64,000 bases of DNA, taken from contig JAZKJV010010527.1 in assembly GCA_037367405.1 (NCBI GenBank), positions 1-64,000 on the forward strand, in the 5' to 3' direction. The notes under the pieces are model-generated. The model worked only from the letters and a program-made list of their open reading frames with translations, did not search any database and was not told where the DNA came from. The first letter of the stretch is position 1. Each line of letters starts with the position of its first letter. A program made the translations under genes and the position numbers. Below are positions 21,416 to 32,885 of this stretch, piece by piece. The stretch is from Ottelia alismoides (Eukaryota > Streptophyta > Magnoliopsida > Alismatales > Hydrocharitaceae).

Positions 21416-23365
21416 CGTATATACTGTGTATATACTTTAGCCATAACTCGTACTTTCGTATTTTCCTAATAATATGGCTAATAATTCATCAAAATTCATT
21501 AAAATTCCTTAATAAAAAGGTGTTTTATTCCTCAAATTCTTTTTTGTATTTACTGATTAATAAATCAGGTGAAAATGTTTTTTGCAAAATGTTTGAAAAA
21601 TAGTTTGAAAAGCTTTGTGAACATCTATTGAAAACTATTTTGAAAATATTTTGTTATATGTTTTCAACCTGTGTAAAAATGTGTGGTTTGTAAAACTTAT
21701 TTTCTTTGTGTGAAATAAAATTTTTGAAAAATGATTTGCAAATGGTTTGAAAAAATGGTTGCAAAAATATTTGAAAAACCTATATATACTGTTTTGAAAA
21801 CCTTTGCAAAATGATTTTCAAATGTGTGTACTTGTTTGTAAAATGTTTGTAAAAAACTATTTTGGACTATTGTTTTCAAAAATTGTGTGAAAAACTTGTG
21901 TCAAATAAGTTTGAGGAATACTGACATCACACCAAAAGTCACTATGTATATACTTATAAAATTGATCACTTACCCTTGTAAATCCTTAAAATCCACTTCT
22001 TGTATATATAAGAAGCACTCCCTTGTACATATTTTTCACCTACTCTTTCAGCCAAAAACTATTTTGTTCTCAAAAAATCCCAAAAACATTTGCAAAATTA
22101 AAATCCAAGAAACATTTGAAAAATCTTTTTGAAAAATACAAAAAAATGCATCTGCATATGCATCATCATCATATTTTCAAAATCCATAAAAAGCTCAAAA
22201 TCCTAGAAAAAGTGCATCACAAAAATATTTTCTGCATTGCATAGCATGAGCATTTTCGGATTGAGTTTGATAGTTGAATGAGTCTAAGTAAAATCTGAAG
22301 GATTGGAGCTTGATTGGACCTTAAAATCTACCTAATAACAGGAACCTTATAGGAACTGGGTTTGAGTACTTCAGGTTGGTTGACTTAATTCTTTGAGGAT
22401 CACGGGACTTGGTTCAATGGATTCTTGATTGCCTAAGTAGAGTATTTCGGAGCACACGCACGATTCTTGTTGATAATGACGTAACTTGGACATCTGCACC
22501 TTTCACATGGCTCAACTCAGTTGGAGTGGTGAGGGGATTGGATTTGCCGGTATGAGACGCACACAAGTGGAAACGCGTGTCCTCCTCTAGGGAGGGAAGT
22601 GCACCCCAACCCGTCCAGTGATTAGGAAGTCTAAAGACAGGAGGCTGTGGGTTGCGATAAAGCTTCAAAAGAGGGATAGTCTACTGGCTCAAGAGGAAAA
22701 ACTCCTTATGTAAATGCTGCTGTATATAGTGTTTCAAAAAAAAAAAAAGTTCAGGCATGTACAAAAATAAAAAGCCTGCAAGTATTGTACAAAGTTCAAT
22801 AAGCAAGCTTGAGTTCCAAAGTCAAATATGTGAGCCTGCAGCAGGATGACTTGACTACACTGGTCTTGCATCCCGGGATAGGTAGCTACACTGGCTACCG
22901 TCCATTCTTCTCTTCACCCCCTCCTCTTGAGCTGGTTGCCACTTGAACTTAGAAGGGAATACCCCGCTCCTCGAGGATGGAGTTGCTGGATTGGGGAATC
23001 ATTGGGTTGTCGTACTGGAGAAGTCAGTTTCTTTGTCATTCTAGTTGGGGAGAGCCACCATCACTTACACTGTACAAGTCAGATTCATAGTCGTAAGAGT
23101 TTGCGTATGAATTGAGATATTTTCTGACCTGGCTATTGAGGAGACTTGGACAGAGTTTTGGGATTCTCGAGGACTGTTGAATTTCAAACACGGTTCTCAC
23201 TAAGGTTCCGCCCGCACTAAAAATCCAAAGGTCCGACTTAAGCTCCAAACTTCGATTTTGTAAAGACAAGTTTGTAATCAAATAAAATCCACATTTCTTC
23301 TTTTTCTTTTCTTTCTGTTTCTTTTGCACTTATTCCATAAGTGTTTGCTAGGGACTAGCACAGGT
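21416..23365 (+). other. 3' non-coding region of outer element
   Basis: It is AT-rich with many TTTGAAAA/TTTGCAAAA words, a 13-A run at about 22736-22748, and the 35-bp segment 22942-22976 shared exactly with the nested element. It contains no credible ORF. In Athila relatives an env-like gene may sit here; none is seen. Confidence 0.7.
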
Positions 23366-23379
23366 AAAGTATAGGGGGA
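23366..23379 (+). promoter_or_regulatory. Polypurine tract of outer element
   Basis: AAAGTATAGGGGGA directly precedes TGATGAATCC, the start of the 3' LTR. It marks the 3' end of the internal region. Confidence 0.85.
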
Positions 23380-26300
23380 TGATGAATCCACATTTCATCA
23401 TCTTTATTTCTATCATTTTGGCATCAAAACCCTAGCAAATGCCTGTAAATAGCATTAATTCCCTCATCTAAGCATCCATGCATGTGCATCTAAGTAGTGT
23501 ATAAAATGCTGTAATTAAAGCCAAAATTATAGAATAAATAAAGAAAAGAAAAAGATAAAATATTGTAAATATTTTAGGACCCAAAACCCCAAGACCTAGG
23601 CATCTTGATGAATAGGTCGACAAGGAATAAAGTAGGGAGATAAGGTCAGAAATACAGATAAAATACCTATATTTGTTCATTCATTCTTTATTCATTTTGG
23701 GACCTATTTTTGATTTCACTTTTTTTATACATCAAATAAAGAAACTTTGTACATGAAAGTTGTAGATAATTTAATAAAGAAAAATACAAAATTGATTTCA
23801 CAGAAAAATAATGTACAGATAAAAAAGTTATGGTCTGAATAAGAATCCAAAATCCCAACTTCCCAGACCCGTATCTCACAACTGACAACTCCAAATGCAG
23901 TGTACTCACCTTTAATTGTATATAGAATAAAATAATCTATTTAATGGCGGTGGTTTCGCATTTGGTGGAGCTACGGTTTGAAAGTTGAGTTTTGGACCCC
24001 TATGTATATCATACTGAATAAAATATTCAATTTATTCTTTATTCATTATTTATTCATTTTTATATTTTAGAATTATGTAAATATTACTTATAATATATAT
24101 GTGCATTAAAGTTAAAATAAAAATGCAAGGAAATACAAAATAAAATACAAACATATTTGATACATAGGTATTATACCTATATGTATACCTATACTTTCTA
24201 TACTTATAATTTATTAAAGATACAAAACATATCAGAAAAATAAAATAAAAATATATTTGTGTATATAAAAGTGTTTTATAATTTTAGAAAATAAGATATG
24301 AAATTAATAAAAATAAAATACACAAAACAAAATAAAATACTAAAATACATAGGTAATATACCTATATAAGAGTAAAAGGTGAACTTATAAAAATATACCT
24401 CATAAAATAATTAAAAATCAAAATAAAATACTACATAAAATTTTAAGCATTTTTTATTTTATAACCTTTATTAAATTCGGCCTTTTTTCTATTTTTTTAT
24501 TGAATTTATAAAACATTTATTCGGGATTTTCCTGATTGGTCCACGTGGACCAAGCAGGAGACAGCCCCAGTTGACCCAGGTCAACTGGTCGTCCTCCCCA
24601 CCTACCCCTGTCAGACGACCTAGTTTTTTGGCATTTTTGGCGATTTTTTCTAGGTCGAATCTTTCACTATTTCATCTCGATTCCTTCTGTGAACTTCTTC
24701 ATCGATCATCCCTCTTGCCCGCCAGGTGTTTACATCGGGCCATGGATCACTGAGGCGCTCCAGATCTCTTGGTCTTTGGACCCCCTGCAACTCAGGGTCA
24801 AACTAAATATAACGAACCCCCATCTTCCCTTTTGAATTTGAACCCTCTTGGGCCATCCATCCTCCTCCCTTTCGTGCTTTTCGGGTAGCTGGAGGAGACA
24901 GCTCCACCGCTCTGCCGTCAGGCGAGTCAAGGGAGGCTCGAGGCGTCTCCACCACCTCCGCCAACCGCCGGCGTCGAGGTATCCTTCTTCCTCTGGCTCC
25001 GGCCATCGAGGACCCTCTCCCTTGTATCTCTTTGCATCTTTAGGTTCCTGTTAGTCTAAGGATCGAAAACCATCAAAAAAATTTGAGTTCCATCAACCAT
25101 CTCGCCTAATCAAGCACCTTGGCCGGAGCGCAACTCCGGCCGTGCACCCACATCTCGATTCGCGCCTCTCCCCGACCATCCAAGGGTCCAGGCAGTTTGC
25201 GCGGACCCTTTGACCATTTTTGCAGGTCAAAGCCCAAGTGAAGACGCCTGGAGGCGAGTTTTGAAGCTCGCCGAAGCTGACGAAGCCCTCCAGCTCCGCC
25301 AGCCACCAGCGAGTACCACGGCCACCGCCGTGGCTTTTTGACGCCCCCAGGAGATAGAGGAGGACCGAGGAAGTCCCAGCCCCGATTTTGAAGCTCGAAA
25401 GCCCACCGGAGCCGGCCGGAGGAGCTCGAGGAACCTCGCCCAGTCGGAGCTCCGCCTTGTTCTTCCAGCCGCCTTCGCCACCGTCCGATCAAGGGTGGAG
25501 TTCCAGATCAACTCGTCGATCGTCAGATCTTCCGAGCCCAGCCACCGTGGATCTCATTCTGAGATCTAATCTCAGACGTCGAAGCGAACTCGTCATCCGG
25601 CGTCCCCGTCCCGCCACGTGATAAGTGCCACGTCCCCTGCCGCTGGGTCGCGCTCAGCTCCCAGCCGTGGGATTTGCGCCACGCGTCACCTGCAGATCGT
25701 CCTAGCGAGGGTATTTTGCATCCCAACCCTCACACGTTTTGTATTTTATTATTTAGTATTTAAATTTTCATCTGTAGTGTAAAAAACTTTGGGTTATTTG
25801 CACAAAGACCCCCGAGCTTTCCATATTTGCATCCAGGTCCTTCGCCACGTCACCTCACGTGACCTGTACACGTGAGGTGTGGGCAATTTGCACTGGGACC
25901 CTCGGTCTTTGTTGTATTTTGTTTTAGTACAAAACTATGACATTACGTGTTAAATTTTTGGATATTTTGCAAGTAAGCCCTAGGGTTTGGAATATTGCAT
26001 TTTAGTCCTCGTCAGACGCGTGCAAGTCACGCGCCCTGGTGGGAAAATTGCTAGGATACCCAGGCGGGTCTTTAATTGTATTTTGGTGCTATAAATTGAA
26101 TATTCAGTTCAAACTTTTGTGGAAATTTGCATGTATGCCCCTGGATGTTTGAGAAATTGCACACATACCCCTGCCAGGCCTGTTTATTGATTGGATGCTT
26201 GATGTAATTATTTGACCTATCATTTTAAGTCCAAAATTTTCAAATTTTAAACTTTAAGCTCCTGGACACGTGTTCTTCCACGCTCTAACTTTAGTTTTTG

Positions 26301-29170
26301 ATTTTATTATTTTATATTTATTAAAAATCAAAAACATGCTTTTTGTGCACTGTCTAGCTTAGAAAATGCCAAAAAATATTAAAACACTCCCAAAAATTCC
26401 AAAAAAATTACTAGTGTCTATTTTAACCTAATTTAGTGTCAGTCCAAAAATCATTAAAAATCTCAAAAGAAAAACACTAAAAATTTAAAAACACTCAAAA
26501 ACTTCAAAAAAATATATAAAATTAAAGAAAACTCTAAAAATGCAAACTCAGTTCCTGTTTATTGTCTATTTTTATTCTCTTCATTTGAAAATTAGTGTGA
26601 AAAATTTTGGTTGTTGTTTGATAATTTTAATTTGCATTTTATTCACTGCCAGCAACTTTTTCACTGTTCTCTCTTATTTCAGTATTTAAAAATACCAAAA
26701 ACACCTTAAAAAATACTAAAAAATCACAAAAACACTAAAAAATCCTAAAAATATTAAAAACATTTTATTTCTGAATTTTTGGTAATTTGTTGCACATTTT
26801 ATAAATATTTTATCTTGCCTTTCATTACATTGTCTTTAGTTTCCAATATTGAAAATTAAAAAAATATAAAATATAAAATTATAAAAATCAGAAAATTAAA
26901 AATCAAAATACAAAATTAAAAATTAAATTAAAATAAAAAAAATAAAAAATTAAAAACCCACAAACATTTACTTGCTTGCTTGCTTAGTGTAGACATCACA
27001 CATACACACTTGTGCACACTTATTTTGAACTACCCTGTTTGCTCCCTGTGTTCGAACTCTCTGCATACTTGTCACTATACACCATTTGTGTAGAGTTAAA
27101 AATAAAATTTAACTCCACATTAGTTCTAATTTATTGATCTTTATTGTGGGTTAATTGTTGATTAAATACGAGATTCACTTGTGAGTCGCCACAGCGACGG
27201 TCGTCTCCGCCTTGTGTGAGACACCAATTTTGACCACATCGAATTTCATGTTTATTAGTGCTCCCCAGCCCGTCTGAGGGGTTGGGCCATTCAGACCAGA
27301 AGCTCTTCCTCCGCCGACCTCGCCGGAGCCCTCTTGGGCTTGGCTGGTTCATCGGAGTTTACCAGCAGCTGCGGGACGTCATTGCGGAGCTTCTCCGACC
27401 TTCACGAGCAACAGGGGAGGTCCACAGCGCACGCACGAGGCCGGCGAACTTCGCCGGCCAACTGTTCTTCCGATACCTTCCCCGACCGTGCGATCATCCT
27501 CACCCTCCAGTTCGCATCTCGACCGTTCAGTTGAGGAGGACCCGTCATCGTCAGATCCATCCACGAGGCGATCTGGATCGTCCGAGCCGAAAGGGATAGC
27601 CACTGATACCCTCAACCGCTAGATCAGACACGTGGCTACACCTCTGCAGTTGGATGCACCCGAGGAGCGCAACATTGGACCCCTAGTCGCCCACCACCGT
27701 CCGATCACACACGTGGCGTCCATCCTGCGGTCTGCGTAATAAAGGGTAATTTACCCTCAGGCCCTTCTGTTTATTGCATTTCGTAGTTAGTCCTGTAATT
27801 AGTTAATCAAGTTGTTTAGTTTTTGGGATTATTGCATAGAGGACCCCATATTCTACTTAGTTTGCATTTATGCCCTGTGCGTTGTTTGACACGTGCATCG
27901 ACACGTGATTTTCTGATTTATTTGCAATATAGGCCCTGCAGTTCTGATTGTTCATTAATGAATGAAGTTTTTAACTATTTGCATTAATAACCCTGTGCGT
28001 GATACATTTGAACATGTGCGTGATTTTTTGGGTATTTTGCGAATAGGTCCCTGGACTTTTGGTACCTGTTACCAATAAGCCCTGGGAACTTATTTTTATT
28101 ACATATGGGTCCCTGAGTGCCCCAGACACGCGCGAGGCACGTGTTTCGCTGGGTTAATTGCACCAGACCCCCAGGCTCTTGGGTATTTGCACTTTGGTCC
28201 CTGTGCGCAGTGCCCCTTCTTTATTTTTGGATAAAATAGCAAATCACCTCTAAATCCAACGAAAATTTGACACATGGCTCCTGCCATGGTGTAAAATTTT
28301 TGAGGATTTTTGAGGACATTTCTGTTTTCATTTGAGTTTTTTAAAAATTCAAAAACATCTATTTTCTTCACTGTCTAACTCTAAAAATCACAAAAAAATA
28401 TTAAATAGTGTCTAAAAATTACAAAAAAATTGTCTACTGTCTATTTTGTTGTGTTTGATTTTCTAGTCAATTTTGGCTATTTTTCATTACTGAAAAACAC
28501 TAAAAATCGAAAAACACTAAAAATCTTATAAAAATTCTAGTAAATCAATTTAAAATCTAAAAACAATAAAATAGGTGCCTAAATTTTCCTTGTTTTATTC
28601 TCTTTATAGGAAAATTATCTCCCAGCTAATTTGGGGCCTTTAGATATTTTATCTAGGCCCTTTTAGCTCGGCTGGACAGTACCTATTGTTTTAGCTACTT
28701 TTTGATTTTTAGAAAATAAATAAACATCAGAAAATTCTCAAAAATTCACCAGAAACACTAAAAATTATAAAACACATAAAAATATTTTTGTTAGAATTTT
28801 TGGTTGAATTTTAGTGTGTTTAATAATTTGTTGAAGTGTGTAGTTCTTTAGCCTTTATTATTTTCTTATTATTTAAAAATCTAAAAAAATATAAAATATT
28901 CAAAAAACCACCAAAAATATTTCTTTTATTTTCTTTTATCTCTTTTTGACTACTTCGTAGGCTGAGAGGCAAACCCGTGCTCCTTGTGTTCGACCCTGGT
29001 CGCTATACCAGGTTAATCTAATAGCGAGACCGCTATCGCATTTTTGATTGATTTTATCTATCTTGGTGGTCTACTTTTTCTTGATCGACACGATCGAGTG
29101 ACCGAGGTCGCGACGACCATCGTAGAGACACCTGATTACCTTAGTTGCTCGATTTTTTTTCGTGTCATCA
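23380..29170 (+). repeat. Hybrid 3' LTR of outer element (type B + type A)
   Basis: It begins TGATGAATCCACATTTCATC and ends CGTGTCATCA. At 5.8 kb it is longer than the 3.7-kb LTRs around it. 23380 to about 27250 matches 32886 to about 36775 (type B). From about 27251 to the end it matches the second half of the type A LTRs (36776 to about 38690, reverse strand). The join therefore places an LTR end-like segment (GTGTGAGACACC, 27215-27226) in the middle. It carries an 18-bp G-box palindrome (24536-24553) and an inverted W-box pair (24567-24588). Confidence 0.75.
24536..24588 (+). promoter_or_regulatory. G-box palindrome and inverted W-box pair in LTR
   Basis: TTGGTCCACGTGGACCAA (24536-24553) is a perfect 18-bp palindrome centred on CACGTG. 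Thirteen bases later CCAGTTGACC-CA-GGTCAACTGG (24567-24588) is a perfect inverted repeat holding two TTGAC cores. CACGTG is bound by plant bZIP/bHLH factors and TTGAC by WRKY factors. That use here is inference. Confidence 0.6.
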
Positions 29171-29820
29171 AGGAGTCTCTATTTCGCACGAACATAAATG
29201 ATATATAGGTATGAACACAAATGGTTAAAGATATATCCTTATCCGATCTGGCACCATATCTGTTTTATATGGATTTTAACATCCGTATCCATTTTAAAAT
29301 GGATATGGGTATGGATATCGTTTTGATATCCGCAAACATCTATATTCATATATCTATTTTCCTATATAAATATAGTCATATATTTATTTTTAAACCGTAT
29401 ATACCATAATTATATACTTCATTTACTATATATATAATTTTTATGATGCAAACACATTTAGTAAATTTATATCATGCATTTTCCATCCAATTCATATATA
29501 TTTAAGTCAATTCTATAGAGTATTTCTAACATTGCTCGTAAACGATCAATATCCATTTTACATCCGTATACGTTTCTAAGGATATGGTAAAATAATTTTA
29601 ATATCCGTCAATATCTGTATCTACATCTGTATTAATATTCAAAAACAGATAAAGATACAGTAATACTTATATCCATATCTGTCATTTGTATAGGGATTTA
29701 TTAATGAAAATTCATGGAAGAAATTTTCAAAAAAAATAGGAAAAATAGGGCGGGGGGAAGCCAAGTTAGCTCCCCAAGGGGCAGCCCCATTTAACCCATT
29801 ACTAAATATCACACTAATAA
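29171..29820. repeat. Possible degenerate MITE with GATATGGATAT words
   Basis: AT-rich sequence in which ATATCC/GGATAT words recur on both strands (about 29205-29700). The two edges resemble each other in inverted form around ACAAATG and AGATAT words, which fits a decayed inverted-repeat element. I could not fix ends or a target duplication. The ORF inside is a product of the repeat. Confidence 0.35.
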
Positions 29821-30297
29821 ATGTGTATTTCAGTGATATGATAGGATCTTTTTGTCAATACGATGTTTGTAGAGATTATTTACCTCCGATTATAAGTTTA
29901 TATGGGTACTTTTGTAAAAATCCCTTCCCAATATTAGTTTCAATCAATTACAGAATTATTGGAAGCTCTCCTTGTAGATTGAATTCGTTTCCACGCATGC
30001 GACCTTATAAATTGAAACTTCCGTTAATGTTTTACATATACTCTTAATTTCTCTCAAATTTGATGTCATTTCAAAATTTATCTTAGTGGTTAAAAGTTCG
30101 ATAAATATTTAAGAAACTTAAATCCCATTTAAAAGAGAGCCAAACTTTTTGCTATCGATATAAAATAGCAAATGATATTGGATTTGAGCGAAATTTGAAG
30201 GATGCGTATAATATTATTCGAGGATTCTATCTATAAGATTGGTTTTTAAGAAACAAATTTGAAATAAATAGTTATAGCACCTCTTTTGTAAGTCACA
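29821..30297. other. Unassigned AT-rich sequence
   Basis: I see no credible gene, repeat or RNA in this stretch. It ends where the minus-strand LINE 3' tail begins. Confidence 0.4.
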
Positions 30298-31020
30298 TTA
30301 CAACCGAGGAATCCCTCCCCAAATATTAACAACTAAAATGATAAGATAAATTAGATAAATAATATCTAAATAATTCATCCCCTCCAAGAAGAATTTTCTG
30401 GCTTCGTCCCTGGAATTGCCCTCCACCGACCTCACTACCCTCCAAAAATCCGCAGCACCTCCCGGCGAAAACCACGACACTCCAATCTCCCTCCAGACCT
30501 TCTCAGACGTTGGACACCTGAAGAATAAATGATCTGCATCTTCCACCTGCTCCCCACATCTGTTGCACTGAGTGTCGCGGATGCCAGATAGTCTTCCCCT
30601 CCTTGCTTTATCGCACAATCTTCCCCTTCTCAAACACCACAGGAAGACCTTAACTCTACATGGGACCCTGCTAGCCCAAATAATCTTCGTATCTAGACAT
30701 AGGTCTGGATCCAAAACTGTTGCGGTCCTCTTGAATTCCTTATACGCCATTTTCGTCGAGAACTTGCCTTCCACCCACTCAAAATGATCCCTCCCCTGCG
30801 TGATGCAATCTGTCGACGGCAGTTCAGACTGCATCCTGACTAGCTCCTCTGAATGCTGGTTAGAAAGGATAGATCTGAACTCTGGCGCCCAAGCCCCCGA
30901 TGATCCAACCTGCACCAAGGAGCACTCCTTCGTTGCAGCAAGCGCGAAGAGCCTCGGGAACCTGCTGCTTAGCGATTCGTCCCCCGTCCAATCATCTAAC
31001 CAGAACCTAAAGCAGATACT
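30298..31020 (-). pseudogene. LINE (L1 type) ORF2, C-terminal fragment
   Basis: A minus-strand frame that starts without its 5' parts and has FWLDDWTGDESL, then FEWVEGKFSTKMAYKEF, then WASRVPCRVKVFLWCLRRGRL. The zinc-binding block CNRCGEQVEDADHLFFRC gives the C-x2-C...H...C pattern of the zf-RVT domain found after the reverse transcriptase of plant L1 elements. It aligns block by block with the other LINE at 40426-40722. No endonuclease or RT palm is present, so the copy is 5'-truncated, as LINEs often are. About 70 residues follow the zinc block and look decayed near the end. Confidence 0.85.
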
Positions 31021-31100
31021 TATATACATCGTGGTGGAGGTGTTGATATTTATACTCCTCAAGCGAAGTCAAGATATATACATCGTGGTGGAGGTGTCGA
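31021..31100. repeat. Short direct repeat beside LINE 5' end
   Basis: ATATACATCGTGGTGGAGGTGT occurs at about 31023-31044 and again at about 31079-31100, 56 bp apart. It lies right at the truncated 5' edge of the minus-strand LINE. It may be a local duplication in the pre-insertion DNA. Confidence 0.6.
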
Positions 31101-31430
31101 TTCTAATGCAGATATAGAAGAAGATGATTAGTGTAGTTAAATACTTTCTTGCTTTTTTTAAATTTTGAATGCGTCATTGTACTTTTCATTTGTAAAACTT
31201 CAAGTATTTCAACTTTTGCAGTGTACATAAACTTTTATGAGTGTTGCAATCAAAATATTTTGGAACTACTCTGTTAGAAGGAAATGCTTTTATGTGGTGT
31301 CTTGTTGCTTCATGATTGAGGAAGTTTAGAATAATCAAGAAAAAAATCTTAATATGACAAAAGTATATAATATATTGGTAGGCATCAAAAGTTTCATCTA
31401 TCAATGCCAACATTCAAACGTCAGTTAAGT
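31101..31430. other. Unassigned AT-rich sequence
   Basis: No credible gene or repeat is recognised in this stretch. Confidence 0.4.
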
Positions 31431-31438
31431 AGACTTAT

Positions 31439-31762
31439 ATAGACGTTAAAGAACGTCTAACAAGATACAGTCAAATGTCGACAGAATCTAACACAACATT
31501 ATCCAACATCGGGCAAAATTATTATCTCTCGTGACGTTAATACATGTCGGCCAATGACTCCCTGGTTTAACGACACCTATTAATATCAACAAAGGGCATT
31601 CAAGGCCAACGTTCTGGACAAACGTCGGCTTGGACCTATTGCCGATGAGGCCAGGCCGACATATATTTTGGATGTTTTAAACATCGACTAAGAGTTTGGT
31701 TGACGATTTATTCGACCTAAGTCGATATTTCCAAACGTCGACAAAGCCTAAATTTGTAGTAG
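31439..31762. mobile_element. Possible CACTA-type subterminal region
   Basis: ACGTC/GACGT/CGTCG/CGAC words recur on both strands more than a dozen times in about 320 bp, and TAGACGTT-AAAG-AACGTCTA (31440-31459) is a perfect short hairpin. It ends at TTTGTAGTAG (31753-31762), close to the CACTA terminus TTTGTAGTG. Dense short inverted repeats next to such an end are typical of CACTA (En/Spm) elements. The other end was not found. Confidence 0.35.
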
Positions 31763-32039
31763 GACGAAATTATGGACGAAATTTATATGTATAAGCAAAA
31801 TAAATGGACGAATTTTTTTCCAACTTAAGCGTCGATCGCGTGTGTGTATATATACCATCCAATAACAATAGCATTATAATAACAAAAGGCATAAAATTTA
31901 CCAAGCATATGAGAACAAAATCAAAGCTATACGAGCAAGTTATAAATATAGTTGGAACATCAGTACATAAAATAAATAATATGTGGAAGCTGAAATTTGA
32001 TTAGAAATCCCATCTAAACAGCAGCAGTAGGAGAAAGCT
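31763..32039. other. Unassigned sequence before the plus-strand LINE
   Basis: I see no credible gene. A short open frame (31804-32004) has no recognisable motif. Confidence 0.4.
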
Positions 32040-32189
32040 AAGACACCTAGCATGTGACAACAAGTCAACAACATCTAGGAGTGGGAAGCTAAGTAGGAGA
32101 AATATTACAGATTGGGATGCAGCGATCCAGAAGATGAGAGTAAGCTAGAAGGGTGGAACGCGGTATCCTTATCAAGGGGTGGAAAGCTG

Positions 32190-32885
32190 GTTTTTTTAAA
32201 ACATGTATTATCCGTCATTCCAATATTCTTTTTTTACCAGGTTGAAGCATGTGGGAGTGAGAAAGAAGATTGAAAAGCTGATAAGAAGATTCTTCTGGTC
32301 GGACGAGAAACAATAGAAATCAGACATGCACCTGGTGGCTTGGGATGAGATCACAAGATCTACGGAGCAAGGGGGTTTGGATGCGCGAGATTTGTAAAGT
32401 ATGAGCAATGCTTTGGTGGCTAAATGGGTGCTGCATATTTGGGGTCCAACTGCAGACTTGGTCACGAGACTGCTGAGGAAGATATATAGGGTGAAAGGAG
32501 CCCTGGCAACAGGTGCGATTCGTTTTGAATCACCACTTTCACTTTGGCAGGGAATGCGGGAAGTGCTGAGGCACATTTCCCATAAGCTAACTCCTTGGAT
32601 AGGAGACGGGAGGGAATTCAGATTTTGGAGGGATGATTGGACGGGGCTCTAGAGAGGTGGTTCCCAAGGCTCTTTGTGTTGGCTACATCCGAGGAAGCAA
32701 ATTTAAGGGAGTTAGCACAGTGTGGGGACTGAAGGATATCTTTTGCAGCGGTCCTCTCTGACAGAAGAAGGAAAGAGTTGGTTAGAATCTTAGATGCGGC
32801 TCACTTGACAGGTGATTTCTCTACGACCGGGGTCCATTACGTATGGATGGGTACAAGATTCTCTGTCAAACAGCTCTATGGCGAG
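32190..32885 (+). pseudogene. LINE RT C-terminal region, left fragment
   Basis: Decayed coding region of LINE ORF2 downstream of the catalytic palm. Recognisable blocks: LKHVGVRKKIEKLIRRFFW, LVAWDEITR, GGLDARDL, NALVAKWVLHIW (about 32404-32439), RFWRDDWTG (about 32621-32647). In-frame stops occur at about 32312 and 32396. It ends at the left GCGAG target copy. The order matches the family, and no catalytic box is left in this copy. Confidence 0.82.
32881..32885. repeat. Target-site duplication GCGAG (left)
   Basis: Directly left of the composite LTR insert. Repeated directly at its right end (40421-40425). Confidence 0.85.

Larger units (their letters stand above)
1..29170 (+). mobile_element. 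Athila-like Ty3/gypsy retrotransposon (outer, 5' end outside window)
   Basis: This is a plus-strand LTR retrotransposon read from its 5' leader to its 3' LTR. The order gag, protease, reverse transcriptase, RNase H, integrase is that of Ty3/gypsy. The TTRSGR motif in the gag-pol linker, the long 3' non-coding zone after integrase and the very long LTR point to the Athila lineage. Its gag is interrupted by a nested element at 1266-14576. The coding region has several frameshifts and stops, so this copy is dead. The 5' LTR and primer site must lie left of base 1. No envelope-like ORF is seen after integrase. Confidence 0.9.

Noticed and set aside
20866..23365. An envelope-like gene after integrase
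   Set aside because: No frame longer than about 85 codons and no signal or membrane pattern beyond chance in AT-rich DNA.
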